From the NCBI RefSeq assembly GCF_017591425.1, contig NW_024466459.1, forward strand, positions 3,038,001 to 3,102,000: DNA of 64,000 nucleotides. The letters are read 5' to 3'. The DNA comes from Ochotona curzoniae (taxonomy: Eukaryota > Chordata > Mammalia > Lagomorpha > Ochotonidae). Numbering within the stretch: position 1 is the first letter of the stretch; every line of letters begins with the position of its first letter. The notes under the pieces are model-generated. The model was not told the origin of the DNA and made no database searches. It saw only the letters and a list, made by a program, of their open reading frames with translations. Positions 25,913 through 37,365 of the stretch are shown piece after piece. The position numbers and the translations under genes are program-made.

Positions 25913-26935
25913 CAGGCAGGACTGAGAGCAGGTCTGCCTAGTGTGAACTGTGAGCACAGAACTGATGAACACTGCAGGCTGTAGCTCAGTCAAATCTCAA
26001 GGCAGAAACGATGCTACTGCAGAGGCAGTTAAAAAAAAAAAAAGGGCAGCCTGGGCACTGGCAGCCACCTGACAGAGCAGGCAGCCAGCATCTATGCAAA
26101 AACTATGAAAACAGGCTTGAGCCACTCATGCAAACTATGGAGAGAAGCAATCGCTCAGAGGGAAATCAAGTGCTGATAGAAAGGAATGCGCATCACATCA
26201 GCTGAAAAAAATGTTATGTGGGGTCACGGTTCATGGAGAGAGATGAAAACCCTGTTCTAAGTATTTGAGCCGATGTTCCTGTTTCAGAACTCCATGCTTC
26301 GTTTGCTTTCACAGCCTTGTAATTCCAAAGCTCTGTGGATGAGTTAGGGCTTACAGCTAGTGTGCCAGTGTGGCTTTGATGGCACTCAACGATGGAGAAC
26401 TGGAGGGGACTGTCTTAGAAAGGAGAGAAGGACTAACCATCCAGTCAGGTGAGGAGGTGCAGGTAAGCGGTGAGGCGGTGCCAGGTCAGTCTCAGACAAC
26501 ACTCCCAGAAGCCAAAGTCGGTGGGCAGAGTCAGGTACCATACCTAGGAACTCCAGTGTGAGACATGCATGACCTAACCCCTAGGCTGATATTTTTTAAA
26601 CTTTCAATAAGACAGGTACAACCCCATAAATAAATAACCCCTGGGTAGACTTGTACAACACTAAGGGACATGCTATCCACCTTAATTTCTTATTTCCAAA
26701 CTTTAAATAATTTTTCTTAATATTAGCATAATCATTGTTATTCCTTCAGAAGTCTTAGTACGCATTGATGCCTGAAATGCCTGGTTTAAGCAGGGCTCTC
26801 TGAAATGGTCTTCTCCAGGGATACCTGTGACATGTGACACAGGGATTTCTAATGCACCTGTCCTTAGCCCATGGCCCTACCATCTGACTGGCAGGGAAAG
26901 GCAGAGTCCTGGGTATTCAGCCAACCCCTTCCTTG
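25913..26935. other. Unique intronic sequence
   Basis: No repeat family, exon or RNA gene recognised. Confidence 0.45.
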
Positions 26936-26937
26936 AC

Positions 26938-27092
26938 TGCTGGTCCTGGGCATGTTAGCTCTGCAGCTTCAATTTGCTGCATCTTTAAAATGGATACTAA
27001 CACCCCCACCTTGCAGGGCTGTTAGGGACCAGAGGAGATACAGTCCTGAGATACAGCAGGCACTCAACAAATGATGCCATTCCTCCTTTTCT
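26938..27092 (+). mobile_element. MIR SINE
   Basis: TGCTGCATCTTTAAAATGG, then CCTTGCAGGGCTGTTAGGGA and GCAGGCACTCAACAAATGAT, in the order of the MIR 3' half ('catctgtaaaatgggg', 'cctcatagggttgttgtg', 'gcgctcaataaatg'). Confidence 0.68.
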
Positions 27093-27245
27093 AGATTGGA
27101 GAAAATGCAAATTAACAAAAATGACAAGTCCTTTAAAAAAATCTTTAAATAGGCAGGGGTTATCCATAAAACAATCAGAAACAACTGACTTCCTTAAGGG
27201 AGAAGAAAGAGAGATGTTTGGTGAAGAACTGAAGACAGTCATTTG

Positions 27246-27490
27246 GGATACTCACACCTCAGATCAGAATGTCAGGTTTCCAACGCTGACTTTGCTCCCA
27301 ATCCCAGCGCCCTGCTAATGCACACGCTAGGAACCCACCACAGATGGCTCTGGTAGTTGGGTCCTTGCCATCTAAAGGAGACTGGGACTAAGACACCAGC
27401 TCCTGGTTACAGTCTTGGCTGTTGATGCATTTAGGGAGTAAACCAGCAGATGGAAGATCTTTTATCTGTCTTTACAACTTTCAGAAAAAA
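27246..27490 (+). mobile_element. CSINE, old
   Basis: Sense copy: CAATCCCAGCGCCCTGCTAA, ACCAGCTCCTGGTTACAGTC, AACCAGCAGATGGAAGATC and a TATCTGTCTTTACAACTTTC end. Confidence 0.75.
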
Positions 27491-27499
27491 TAGGTAAGT

Positions 27500-28870
27500 A
27501 AAAAAACAAAGTTTAAAAGAAAAACAGAATTTAAAACATTTTAAAATGAGCAAAATGTAAGTGAAACAAAATCCAGCTGGTGAGGAAATCAACAATTGGA
27601 AGGATCATGGCAAAGCTGACGTTCAGGCATCCGATGCCTGTGTAGGCCCAAGGAGGTGAAAGCCCAGTGGCCACTTAAGCTCTTCTAAGTTGACATATAA
27701 AGGCAGAGGGAGGAGTCAGACCCTCTATCACACCCTGGGCTCTCCCAACTCTACCTAAAGTCCAGGCATGGACGGAGACTCAGCTTGGTTGTCTAGGCCC
27801 AACATCAAAATTCAGTAAATCTACAGCAAGTCCATTTTAAGTTGATCATTTTCTATGTCCTTTGAATAATGGTATAAACATCTAAACAGCTCTTGGCAGA
27901 AAAAAGATCCCCAGCTTTATATGGGTTACATTCTAGGTGGTATAGCTAGAAGTAAGAGTTCTTTACAACCAATCTTCACTCCTCCTGAGTTTGGATTCAG
28001 TGTTCCTTGGATCACTGTGGGCACAGCCTCTCCCTAGCTTAGGTCTCCAAAAACAAGAGGACAGGACTGAGAAACACATCTTAAGAGCACCAGGGTATCC
28101 AGCTCCAAAGGAAGACTTGGCCTGTAACTGAAAAAGTTTGCAAATACGTGAAGGTCTAGTGCTTGCAGTAAAGATTAAGCTTGTTCTGTTGGTCCCTAAA
28201 CAACAGAAGCTCTAAAGGAACAGTGGAAGTTACAAGGCTTTGGATTTCCACTCACCACAAAAGGATCATGTAAAGTCTACCTGAAGTTGAAGGCTAAAGG
28301 ACTTAGGGGTCAACAGAGCTGGCAGTTAGGCAGGAGCTAGACAACTGCTTCGGATAGCGAAGGCATAGTATAAACAACAAACACACTTGAATGCTTGTAT
28401 ATATATCCATCCTGAACTTCTAAAACCACATTTATCCAAGGCAATTCTTGTAGTAAACCTACTTAGAAAAAGTTTTTGCTCCCATTAGTCATTTGTTTAA
28501 GTGGACGCAATGGGATTTTGGTAAAATAAAACACATGTCAAGGACCTTTTAAAAGAAGAGAGTGTGCTTTATTTTGGGGGATGTACCTTCAGTGTATTTT
28601 AAAGCTAAAGGTGAACTGTGGAAGTCAAAGCTACAAACTTGGTCCTTTTCCATCGGATTCATTACACTACCAAACTCACACCACAGTCCCAGCTGTTTCT
28701 CAGGAGTGTGGCTCAATGGTGTGCTTTTCTGGTTCGCATTGAAGACGAGAGCCTAGCAGCTAGTTTGACACTACTTCTGAGCAAAGACATGCACAGACCA
28801 CATCCCCTGGGTATCAAACAGAACCATACATTGCCAGCAGCCCAGGTGCCCATCAATATTTAAAGCTCTA
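27500..28870. other. Unique intronic sequence
   Basis: No family or exon recognised. Confidence 0.45.
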
Positions 28871-28872
28871 AT

Positions 28873-28873
28873 G

Positions 28874-28909
<36 letters not shown>
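28873..28909 (+). repeat. (GC)n(AC)n compound microsatellite
   Basis: GCGCGCGC then about 14 AC units. Alternating purine-pyrimidine throughout, a Z-DNA-prone sequence. Confidence 0.95.
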
Positions 28910-28910
<1 letters not shown>

Positions 28911-29253
28911 CACCAGAAAAAGGAGACAGTGTTGCCAGACTATTGACCATGTCAAGAGTATCACTTGGTAGTTTTATCCTAAACCATGGTTGCAGAAGGC
29001 TCTCTAAATAACATTATACATTGTGTAGTCAATTGGATTGACTGATTAAATGAGAAAATAAGGACTGATAATAACAGTAATACTCTTCATAACATTGATA
29101 ATCCTATCATTTTTTTAAATTTTAAGAATTTGTTTATACACTTGAAAGGCAGAGTTACAGATAGAGAAGGGGAGAGAAGGAAGAGAGAAAAGAGAGGGAG
29201 AGAGAAAAGAATCTTCCATTTGCTGGTTTACTCTCAAAATGTAATGGTCAGGG

Positions 29254-29566
29254 GCCTGGCACGGTGGCGCAGTGGTTAAGGTCCTCACCTTGCACGCCCG
29301 GGATCCCATATGGGCGCCGGTTCTAGCCCAGCGGCCCCGCTTCCCTTCCAGCTCCCTGCTTGTGGCCTGGGAAAGCAGTCAAGGACAGCCCAAAGCTTTG
29401 GGACCCTGCACCCGCGTGGGAGACCCGGAAGAGGCTCCTGGCTTCGGATCGGCATAGTATCGGCCACTGTGCTCACTTGGGGAGTGAATCATTGGACGGA
29501 AGATCTTCCTCTCTGTCTCTCCTCTCTGTATATATGCCTTTCCAATAAAAAAAAAATAATAAAAAT
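29254..29566 (+). mobile_element. CSINE, full length and young
   Basis: Complete sense copy with the tRNA-derived pol III promoter: A box TGGCGCAGTGG (29265-29275) and B box GGTTCTAGCCC (29319-29329). The end is A-rich, CCAATAAAAAAAAAATAAT. Flanked by an identical 17-bp target-site duplication AAATGTAATGGTCAGGG at 29237-29253 and 29567-29583. It is the closest copy to the subfamily consensus in this window. Whether it is transcribed cannot be judged. Confidence 0.97.
29265..29329 (+). promoter_or_regulatory. Internal RNA polymerase III promoter (A and B boxes) of the young CSINE
   Basis: A box TGGCGCAGTGG and B box GGTTCTAGCCC are 43 bp apart, and both match the tRNA-type consensus closely. 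The B box has T in place of the usual G. Confidence 0.7.
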
Positions 29567-29799
29567 AAATGTAATGGTCAGGGCTAAGCCAGGCTGAAGA
29601 TGAGAGCCTGAAACTCTAACCAGTTATCTCATATGGGTGTCAGGGACTCCAGCACTTGGGCCCCCTTCCACTGCCTTTCCCGGCATATTGACAGGGATCT
29701 ATATCAGAAGTGGAAAAGCCAGGACCTGAACCTACACACAAATAAGATTCTGGCATTGCAAGTGGCAACTTAATTTGCTATATGACAACAATGATGCCA

Positions 29800-31445
29800 A
29801 CACTAGTCATAAATTGTTTTCTTTATTAAGGATGAGGAATAATTTTGATGCAAAGGCAAGAATTAAGTTGTAAAGCAATGCAGTTAACACAGGCTGAGCT
29901 TGACTTGGCTGAGCCTCACGTTGAGGGCTAGAACTTTCACCCTGACAGTAGCCACCTGGCCTGGTCCTCATTCCTCTGTAACAGGACCAGAACTGTGCCC
30001 ATTGTTTCTGAAGGGGCTATGGGTATGATTACCCTCTTTCTTTTTCAGCACACTTGGGTTTGAACTAATATAGAACAGAAAGATGCACAGAGGACTCCAG
30101 CCTGGGCGGCACTGTCTTTCTGATGGTTTGGGTATTAGCGCAAGAGTCCAAGCATGGGGAACAGAAGCTGAGACAGCAGAGCCACTCCAAATGAGGGGAC
30201 AAATGGGCAGTAGGGCAGGGCAAGCCAACATGGACTTCATGGGGTAAAAGTGCAAACAAGGGAACAGGGAAATGGGGTGCACGTCCATCACAGCTGTTCA
30301 CTCCCCTAGCCCAGGGCAGATATGCAGGATAGGCACCAGAGCTGCACTGATTTGACATCTGCATCAAAGGCCTCAGGTGCACCTGTGCAGTCTGATAGAT
30401 TTATCTGATGCAAAGGAAGAAACAATGCAGGGTGGGGGAGACAAAGCGAGCAATTCTCCCAGCTCTGGCCAATGCCTTCACAGTAAGAAATAAAGAGAGG
30501 GGACAAAATGTGCTTAAGGGCCAACTTCAGGGTGGCTGAGAACAAAGGCTGCTTTATGTATCACACAATAGACAGGTCCAGATCCAATTAGTTCTTGGAG
30601 GTGGTGGAAGGGGCTGGGTTGCTACTACTTCTTAAACAGCAAGCACAATTTCTTAGAAAATGGAAAACTGGCCTATTATTTTTCACAAGTACCCAGGGTT
30701 CTCCTGCTACTTTACACCGGGGGATCTACAAAGAAACCCCCGGACTTGTTTTCTAAACACCATTTTTGCAGGGAAGCGGCTCAGCGCAGAAGGATGTGTG
30801 TGGGCCAGAGGCACTGATGGGCTTGGGAGTCTTGCTAATGTGAAAATCATCACTCCAGTGACTCAGCATCAACTCTGCTGACTCCTCACTTCTCTTGGAC
30901 GACGGAACACTGAGCTCGGGAAGGAAATTTGAGGTCAACTTTGTGGAAATACCTGATAATGGATTTCTGTTCCCTTGGCAGAAAGCGAAGATGGAAGAAA
31001 TGTTAATAGGATTTATCGGCTCTAAGTAGTGACCCGGAGTATTCCACCCTGCCACTGTCACTGGGCCAACCATGGAATCGGCCAATGAAAGGAGTGAGCT
31101 GTGAACACATACAACTTCCTTTCTCTGGTGACCAAAACCCTTACAACCAGGAAAAAACAAAACAAAACAAAAAAACAAGGTGAAGACTTGAAGAAGGAAC
31201 CACCCCTCAGTATGGTCCCACTGAGTAGGTTGTCTCATTGGTTGTGCATACAAGGTTAAGCTTATGAGACTGATGAATTTCTACTTCCAGAGTACTTGTC
31301 TGGGAGTTCAACCCACTCATACATAGACAGGTTGCAGTGACACTAAAGCGGTGTCACTGTGTCACTTGAAGCTGGGCTTGAATTTACAACAACATTTCAT
31401 GGACCCAGAGCGAAGGAGCCACATAGTACTGAATGTATCCCTTTG
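29800..31445. other. Unique intronic sequence with a candidate Maf/NF-E2 pair
   Basis: No repeat recognised. The interval 30640-31160 is free of repeats and contains two inward-facing TGCTGA-type Maf half-sites (30858-30868 and 30876-30884). A 166-codon minus-strand frame (30753-31253) spans it without a recognisable domain or splice context. Confidence 0.45.
30858..30884. promoter_or_regulatory. Candidate NF-E2/MARE-like site pair
   Basis: GTGACTCAGCA (30858-30868) matches the NF-E2 consensus and TGCTGACTC (30876-30884) is a second Maf/AP-1-type site in inverted orientation. Sequence match only. Such sites occur often by chance. Confidence 0.25.
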
Positions 31446-31447
31446 TG

Positions 31448-31690
31448 GTGAGAGGCAGGGACAGAAAGAGGGCTCCAATCTTCTGGTCCTCTCCCTCAAA
31501 GACCCAAGGCCAACAGCCAGGAACTCCATCCTAGTCTCCCACCTGGGTGGCAGGCACAGAAGCATCTGGGTCAGGAATGTGCACGAGCAGAAAGACTGAA
31601 TGAAGAGCAGAGCTGGGGTTCAAACCCAAGCAACCAGATGTAGGACGAGGGCTCCCAACTGGAGCCTTACACATCAGGCCAAAAGCCTGG
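31448..31690 (-). mobile_element. CSINE, old
   Basis: Antisense copy: GTGAGAGGCAGGGACAGAAA, AGCCAGGAACTCCATCCTAG, TCCCACCTGGGTGGCAGGCA and GGTTCAAACCCAAGCAACC. Confidence 0.75.
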
Positions 31691-31694
31691 TTCT

Positions 31695-32170
31695 CACTGC
31701 TGTAAAGGACACAAATAGGGTCCCCATCTTAGCAGGTTCTTACCTTCCCAGCTCATCTTTGGATTCTCCAAGAAAGGCTAAACTGATAGTGCCCTATTGG
31801 CCCACCAGCTCAGCCTACATCTGATTTGCTTCCACTCTCTTCTTTAAAAAAAAAAAGTCATTAATTCTTGCAATGAGGATTGGAGATGTTATCCAAGTCA
31901 TGTGTGCATCTGCATTTCAGAAACAGCCACACACACAGCATCTCAAAGCCAAAAGCTTATCATCAAAGCTTTGCAGACAGCTTTTTGTCTTCCTTCCAAA
32001 TGTTTCCTCAATAACACAAGTTATAGAAGCGGGCAGCTGGGTGGACAATTTAATGGAAAATTTCCTTGAAGAAGTTTCACAACCTAGTAACTCTCCAATC
32101 ATGTAATGACTACAAATCCACAAGAGATTACATGGGATGACAGATCAATTGCTTGGCACCATTAGCTTTT
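31695..32170. other. Unique intronic sequence
   Basis: No repeat family, exon or RNA gene recognised. Confidence 0.45.
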
Positions 32171-32173
32171 CAA

Positions 32174-32465
32174 AGGCTTATTTTATTTTGTTTCATTTTA
32201 AAGGCAGGGTCACAGAGAGAAGGACAAAAACAGATATTGAGATTTTTCATCTGCTGGCTCACCCTCCAAATGACTGGAGCTGGGCTAATCTGAAGCCAGA
32301 AGCCAGGAGCCTTCTCTGGGTGTCTCATGTGGGTTTGGGTCATCCTTTGCTACCTTACCAGGCTATAAGCAAGGAGCTAGATCAGAAGTGGAGGAGCCAG
32401 GACCCAAACCAGCCACCATATGGGGAGCTGGCAGTGCAGACAGAGTGCACCACGCCAACATGCCT
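32174..32465 (-). mobile_element. CSINE
   Basis: Antisense copy: TTTTAAAGGCAGGGTCACAG, TTCATCTGCTGGCTCACCC, AAGCCAGAAGCCAGGAGCCT, CTAGATCAGAAGTGGAGGAG and CCATATGGGGAGCTGGCAG. Confidence 0.87.
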
Positions 32466-32469
32466 ATCT

Positions 32470-33010
32470 TCAACACCATTATTTTAAAGGACAGGGTCCA
32501 TCCTACCCACCAACATATCAAGAAAGCCATCGCCCTTGGTACAGAGGGAAAGATGGAAAAAGGAGAGAGATGCTCCAAGCAGGCCACTGCAATCTGCCTT
32601 TATCCTCAGCATTTGTTCACCAGAAAGCCCAGGGAGAAACAGGGCTGTGCGTCGTCCCCATGGCCAGCTGGGCTCTCCCTGGCTGCCTCTGGCCCTGCTT
32701 TTCCTCCATAGTCTCTATTTCGCCTGAACTCTGGCCATCTAGCTCTCCTCCCTGCTTCAGGAGCCTGAATATTTGGTTCTTGCTTTAATGACACTGCAGT
32801 AGTTGAGCTTTGGAGCACACCTGCATGTGGAGACCCAGGGGATGATGCTGGGCACAGACCCCAGGTCAGTTTCTTACTGAACAGCACACTCACTTTCTCA
32901 AAGGTGAGGGTACCACAGGCTGCTCATGTCTTAGCCACATATGACCTGTCATTCACAAACCAGCTGGGCCTTACGAAATATGTGAATTAGATGCTGCCCT
33001 AGAAAAATCA
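32470..33010. other. Unique intronic sequence
   Basis: Several overlapping plus-strand open frames, the longest 122 codons, with no recognised product. Confidence 0.45.
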
Positions 33011-33016
33011 GGGAAT

Positions 33017-33135
33017 GGGTATTGGGCCTGATGGTTAAGATCCTGTTGGAATGTGGAACACCTGGGTTCAAGCAGCAGCTCCAGGTAGTTGGCTTCCCAC
33101 CACCCACATGGAAGAACAAGTCAGGTAGCTGATGG
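33017..33135 (+). mobile_element. CSINE 5' fragment
   Basis: Sense head: TATTGGGCCTGATGGTTAAG, GGAACACCTGGGTTCAAGC (B-box region) and GGCTTCCCACCACCCACATG. The 3' half is absent or decayed. Confidence 0.72.
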
Positions 33136-33139
33136 CTAA

Positions 33140-34110
33140 CTGTTAAACAAGATAACCAATGTGTGCTTAGGATCCCCAGAGCTCATCCCTCATGACAGCG
33201 ACACAGCACCTCAGGGGCACAATGTCCTGGGATGCGACTGGAAGAGCATTTTCCTGGATTCACAGACAATAAAACATATTTAATTGGTCTTCCTCAAGTT
33301 CACTTAAAAAAAAAATGTTGCTGTCTGTCTCTCTATATATTTGTTTTCAAGCATTTCAAACAGATATCTGAATAGCAAAAAGTCATCCCATGGGTTTTAT
33401 TTCAGTCAAAATAGCAAATGGAAAATATGCACCTCACTGCATAAGTATATCATTTAGGAGACATCATGTCTTCACCTTGCATTTTAGCTGAGCAGGAGGA
33501 AAAAAGGAAGCAGCACCAGCACCCACAAGCAGCTACAGAGCTACTCAATGATGAACAGTTGTTGTCTGACAGATTTTCAGGGAAATAAAGGCATGAGCAA
33601 GAGGACAAAATTCTGAGAAAAGATACCAGGTACATAAACACACTACAAAGCAAACTTTGTGCTTTCTTGCTGTTCTGAAATACAAACAAAATTTCATGGA
33701 AGTTTTAGAAAACATCAGGGCAGGCATATTTCAAGATTGTAGTGCTTTTCTACAGAACAAACGCTTGCCCAATTGAAGGAAAGTGATGTTCAAGCATTCG
33801 GATCACCACAAAAACCAGTATGTGAAGTCAAAAGACCTCCTTCTCGATGGAGCAACTGAGGCATCATTCCTTTAACCGACCAACCAGTGCTACCACGATA
33901 CTGCTCATTCTTTAGGTCAGCCATAAGGCAGTCATGTAACACTAAGTGGGAGTGTTGGCTGACAATCGCACACACACTTTGGTATTCCTGGAACCCAACT
34001 GGTCACAGTGATAGAGACGCACAATGTTTATGGACTAATTGTGAGTTACCATGTCTCCTATAAACACAACATTACATGTGGTCATCCCTCCTGAAGCTGC
34101 TCAAAGGGGA
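33140..34110. other. Unique intronic sequence
   Basis: No repeat family, exon or RNA gene recognised. Confidence 0.45.
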
Positions 34111-34111
34111 A

Positions 34112-34370
34112 AGCAACAGGCAGGTCACTGACCTAGTGGTTAAGATCCTGGTTAGGATGCTCCTATCCCACACAGGAATGACCAGGTTCAAGTCTCCACA
34201 CCCAATTCTAGCTTCCCGCTAATGTATGTCCTGCTAGGCAGCAGGAGTTCCTGCCACCCTCATGGGACGTCCTGGATTGAGTTCCCAGACATGGCCACTG
34301 CAGGCATCTGGGTAGTCAATCAACAGATGGAAGTTCTCCATGTCTCACTGCCTTTTAAATACAGAAAGGG
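34112..34370 (+). mobile_element. CSINE, older subfamily
   Basis: Sense copy: ACTGACCTAGTGGTTAAGAT head, CCAGGTTCAAGTCTCCACAC B-box region, GGCAGCAGGAGTTCCTGCCA, GACGTCCTGGATTGAGTTCC and CAATCAACAGATGGAAGTTC. Confidence 0.82.
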
Positions 34371-34374
34371 AAGA

Positions 34375-36085
34375 CAGGTAGGGAGTGACATATGGAGTTG
34401 CTAAACAGCCATTCCTCTCATTCATATTTCCAAGAAAATGGAGCAAACACCATGGCATTTAAATCTTAGGATACTTCTTTCTGCTATCATTTTTAAACTC
34501 CTTGCTACAGTGAAAAATGACTCATTATATTATACAAAATGCTAGATTCTAGCTTCAACCAAGAATCTGACTGCTGTTGCTTTTAATGGAGGAAGTAGGT
34601 ACAACTTAAATTCTCCTATAGATTCCTGGATTTCTAGCCATGAAGGCACCCTCTAGCCCCTGCTTGTATCCACATCCTAAAGGGCAATAAAACAAGGTTA
34701 ACTTTATCCAAAAAGTGAAATTTCTAAATTTTTGTGCTTTGCACCAAGTTTCATGAAGAATGATGTCTAGACTTTATGTGGGATAGTTATCAATTCTCAA
34801 AAATGCATATTCTATATTTGTTTTACTTTTTTGAAGTTTTGTGGTTGATAAAGGTTTGGCTAAATAGAACTCTGCAATGTTTTTCCCATCCTGAGGCAGA
34901 GGGAAGAACAGAGAAGGAAAAGTTGCTTGTTATTCGATGCAAAACACCCTGCAAAATAACTGCGAAGCCCCATCACAGCCCATCTCAACGCAGACACCTC
35001 TGAGAAGCCTTCCCAAAGCCAGCGACTCCTGAGCAGCACAAGTGAACGTGAACAGGGGGCTTCCTGTTTATGGACCCAAGGCTCTCTCAGCCAGGATACA
35101 ACCTCGAATTTGCTCAGCTCTGATCCCCTGAAACACTTCTTTCACCAACAGGAAAATTCTTTCTATATCTACAGTTCATTTTCCAAAGTTTCAGCCACCA
35201 ACAAGGCTTCCTAGAGTGAGCTCCAGATCTCTCCCAATCCTTGGAGATAGCTCAGTATTACCACAAACTTCTCAGTGCAGATCCTGCTCTCAGAAGCTGC
35301 CCAACCAAAGAGCTGCTGGCATAATCAGATATAAACACTTGGTCCTCTGTCTCTTCTCCATGGGACAGACTGAAGAAAGACATCCTGTTTCAGAGAATTA
35401 TATGGCCTTATGGAAGAAAAATCTTGGCCTAATGCTAAGATTGTGCCAAATTAATTTCAAACAAAGCTACTTGTATGAAGAAATATCTGCGTTATTCTTC
35501 AGGGTTTTTTTTTAAATGTTGAATTACTTAAAAAAGTAAGAAACAAGGGATTTTACTGGGTCCAACAAACTCCCTTGCTTGGCTGAGATCATGGGATGGT
35601 GAGAGCTGGTCCCATAGAATCAAAGCTGTCTTTATTCATCATTAATGCCAACTTTTCTCTCTACAGGTCACCTGCTAAGAGGCCCAATACATCAGCTGCC
35701 AAATTTCCTACAGATATGCTACTAGAATCAATGGAATTTAACCATTACCCAATAATAATAACCTGGGGACAGGCTTGAGAAGTTTCCTTTCCAACAAAAT
35801 AAGGTTTGGTTACAAAACAGGTGATAGGATTAAAGTTCTAGGCAAATATAAGTTTCATATCAATGGAAAATATAAAGTATTCATCCTACATGTTCTGAAA
35901 ACATCAAGTTGTAGCCATTAAGGTTGTAGATAGACCTACTTGGGAGCTTCCCAGTCATGCATTCATTCATTTGACTTAACATGTTATTAGTGAATTAACT
36001 ACTACATATGGGATTGCTAAGGAACATGCAAAAAAATACCACTCCTTTTTAATGTAATTAAAACCCCAAATACACAATGGCAAAA
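34375..36085. other. Unique intronic sequence
   Basis: No family recognised apart from a possible trace of L2 around 35960. Confidence 0.45.
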
Positions 36086-36094
36086 CTCAAGAGG

Positions 36095-37365
36095 ATAAGA
36101 AAGGGGAAGAAATTGTCAAGACCCGCAGTTTGGTGATAACTTTATAGATTTAATATCAAAGATGCAATCCATAGAAATAAAATCAGTAAGAGGGAATTCA
36201 CAACAATTTACAATTTGTGTTCTGTAAAAGACACTGTCAAGAGATTGAGAAAATAAGACATAGGGAGAAAATATTTGCCAAAGACACAACTGATAAATGA
36301 ATGTTCTCAAAATGAAGAACTCTTAAAACTCAACAACAGGAAAATGGATAGCCTATTTTTTCTAAAGTAAGTGCAAAAGACCTGCATAGACATCCTGCCA
36401 AAGAAGACACACAAATGGCCGACATGCATATGGAAGGATGCTGCACATTGCAAGTCACTAGGAAACTGCAAATTAAAACAGACTGGGGAGTCACCACAAT
36501 TCTATCAGAAAGGCCAAGCTTCAAAACATTACAATCACTGCCAACAACAATGCATTCTGGGGAGGACAAACAGATCCAGAAACCCTCATGCACAGCTGCT
36601 GGGAATGTAAACTACGGGAGCCATTTTGGAAGGCAATTTTGCACTTCCTTGCAGAAATACATATATTCTTATAGAATCCAGAAATCACACTAGCTGGCAT
36701 TTACCCAAAGTAGTTGAAAACATATGTCCACATGAAAACCTGCACATGGAGGGTGCTAACAGCTTTATTCCTAACTACCCAAACTTGAAAGAAACTAAGA
36801 TAGCCATCCATCAGTAGGCAAACGGGTAAATACAGTGTGACAGTGGGCAATGGGATATTATTTAGCATGAAAAAGAAATGAGCTGTCCAGCTACAAAGAT
36901 AATTTAAAGCATGTTACCAACTGAAGGAGGAAACTCACAAAGGCCACCTGCGTATGACTCCTACGAAACAAAATCCTGGAGAAAGCAAAAGGATGGAGAC
37001 AAAAAAAAAAAAAAAAGGATCAGGGGTTCCCAGGGACTGAGGGCCAGTGGATGTGAAAGAGCAGAGTACAGGTTTCTACGACTTTACATGCCCCCCCCTT
37101 GCGGTGATGATACATCATGAACATTTGTTGAAAACCACAGAGTGGACAGCACTGAAACAAAACCTGTAAACCGTGGAGTGACCGCACCTGTCAGCCTCAA
37201 TGCACCGATGGTAGCAAACACGCTACCGTGAACCACAGGGTGGACTGCAAACAGTTGTGGGCTGTGAGCAGGTTGGAGGCAGGACACATTTGAGAAATCT
37301 CTGTAATGTCTGCTCTGCTCTGCTATGAATCTAAACTTCTCTCAAAAACAAAACAAAAAAAGCCA
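36095..37365 (+). mobile_element. LINE-1 (L1M-type) 3' end: ORF2 tail plus 3' UTR
   Basis: Ordered match to mammalian L1 ORF2: AAAAGACACTGTCAAGAGAT, GGGAGAAAATATTTGCCAAA, CTTAAAACTCAACAACAGGA, GCTGCTGGGAATGTAAACTA, CATTTACCCAAAGTAGTTG and TAGCATGAAAAAGAAATGAG. The UTR follows, with a poly-A interruption at 37000-37017 and an A-rich end near 37350. It is 5'-truncated (no ORF1 and most of ORF2 missing) and has many stops and frameshifts, so it is dead. Antisense to PRKCA. Confidence 0.9.

Larger units (their letters stand above)
29118..29799 (-). mobile_element. CSINE, split by a younger CSINE
   Basis: Antisense older CSINE: 29118-29253 (TTTGTTTATACACTTGAAAG, CTTCCATTTGCTGGTTTACT) resumes at 29567 (CTAAGCCAGGCTGAAG, TTCCACTGCCTTTCCCGGCA, CAAGTGGCAACTTAATTTGC). 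The interruption is exactly the element at 29254-29566. Confidence 0.9.

Noticed and set aside
29265..29329. tRNA gene
   Set aside because: A and B boxes are present, but they belong to the tRNA-derived head of a SINE. No cloverleaf with an acceptor stem and anticodon arm can be drawn.
30753..31253. 166-codon minus-strand frame
   Set aside because: A frame of this length is expected about once by chance in 64 kb on both strands. No motif, splice context or start context supports it.
37084..37098. C-rich run as a G-quadruplex or promoter element
   Set aside because: A single homopolymer run inside the L1 3' UTR. It lacks the four G-tracts needed.
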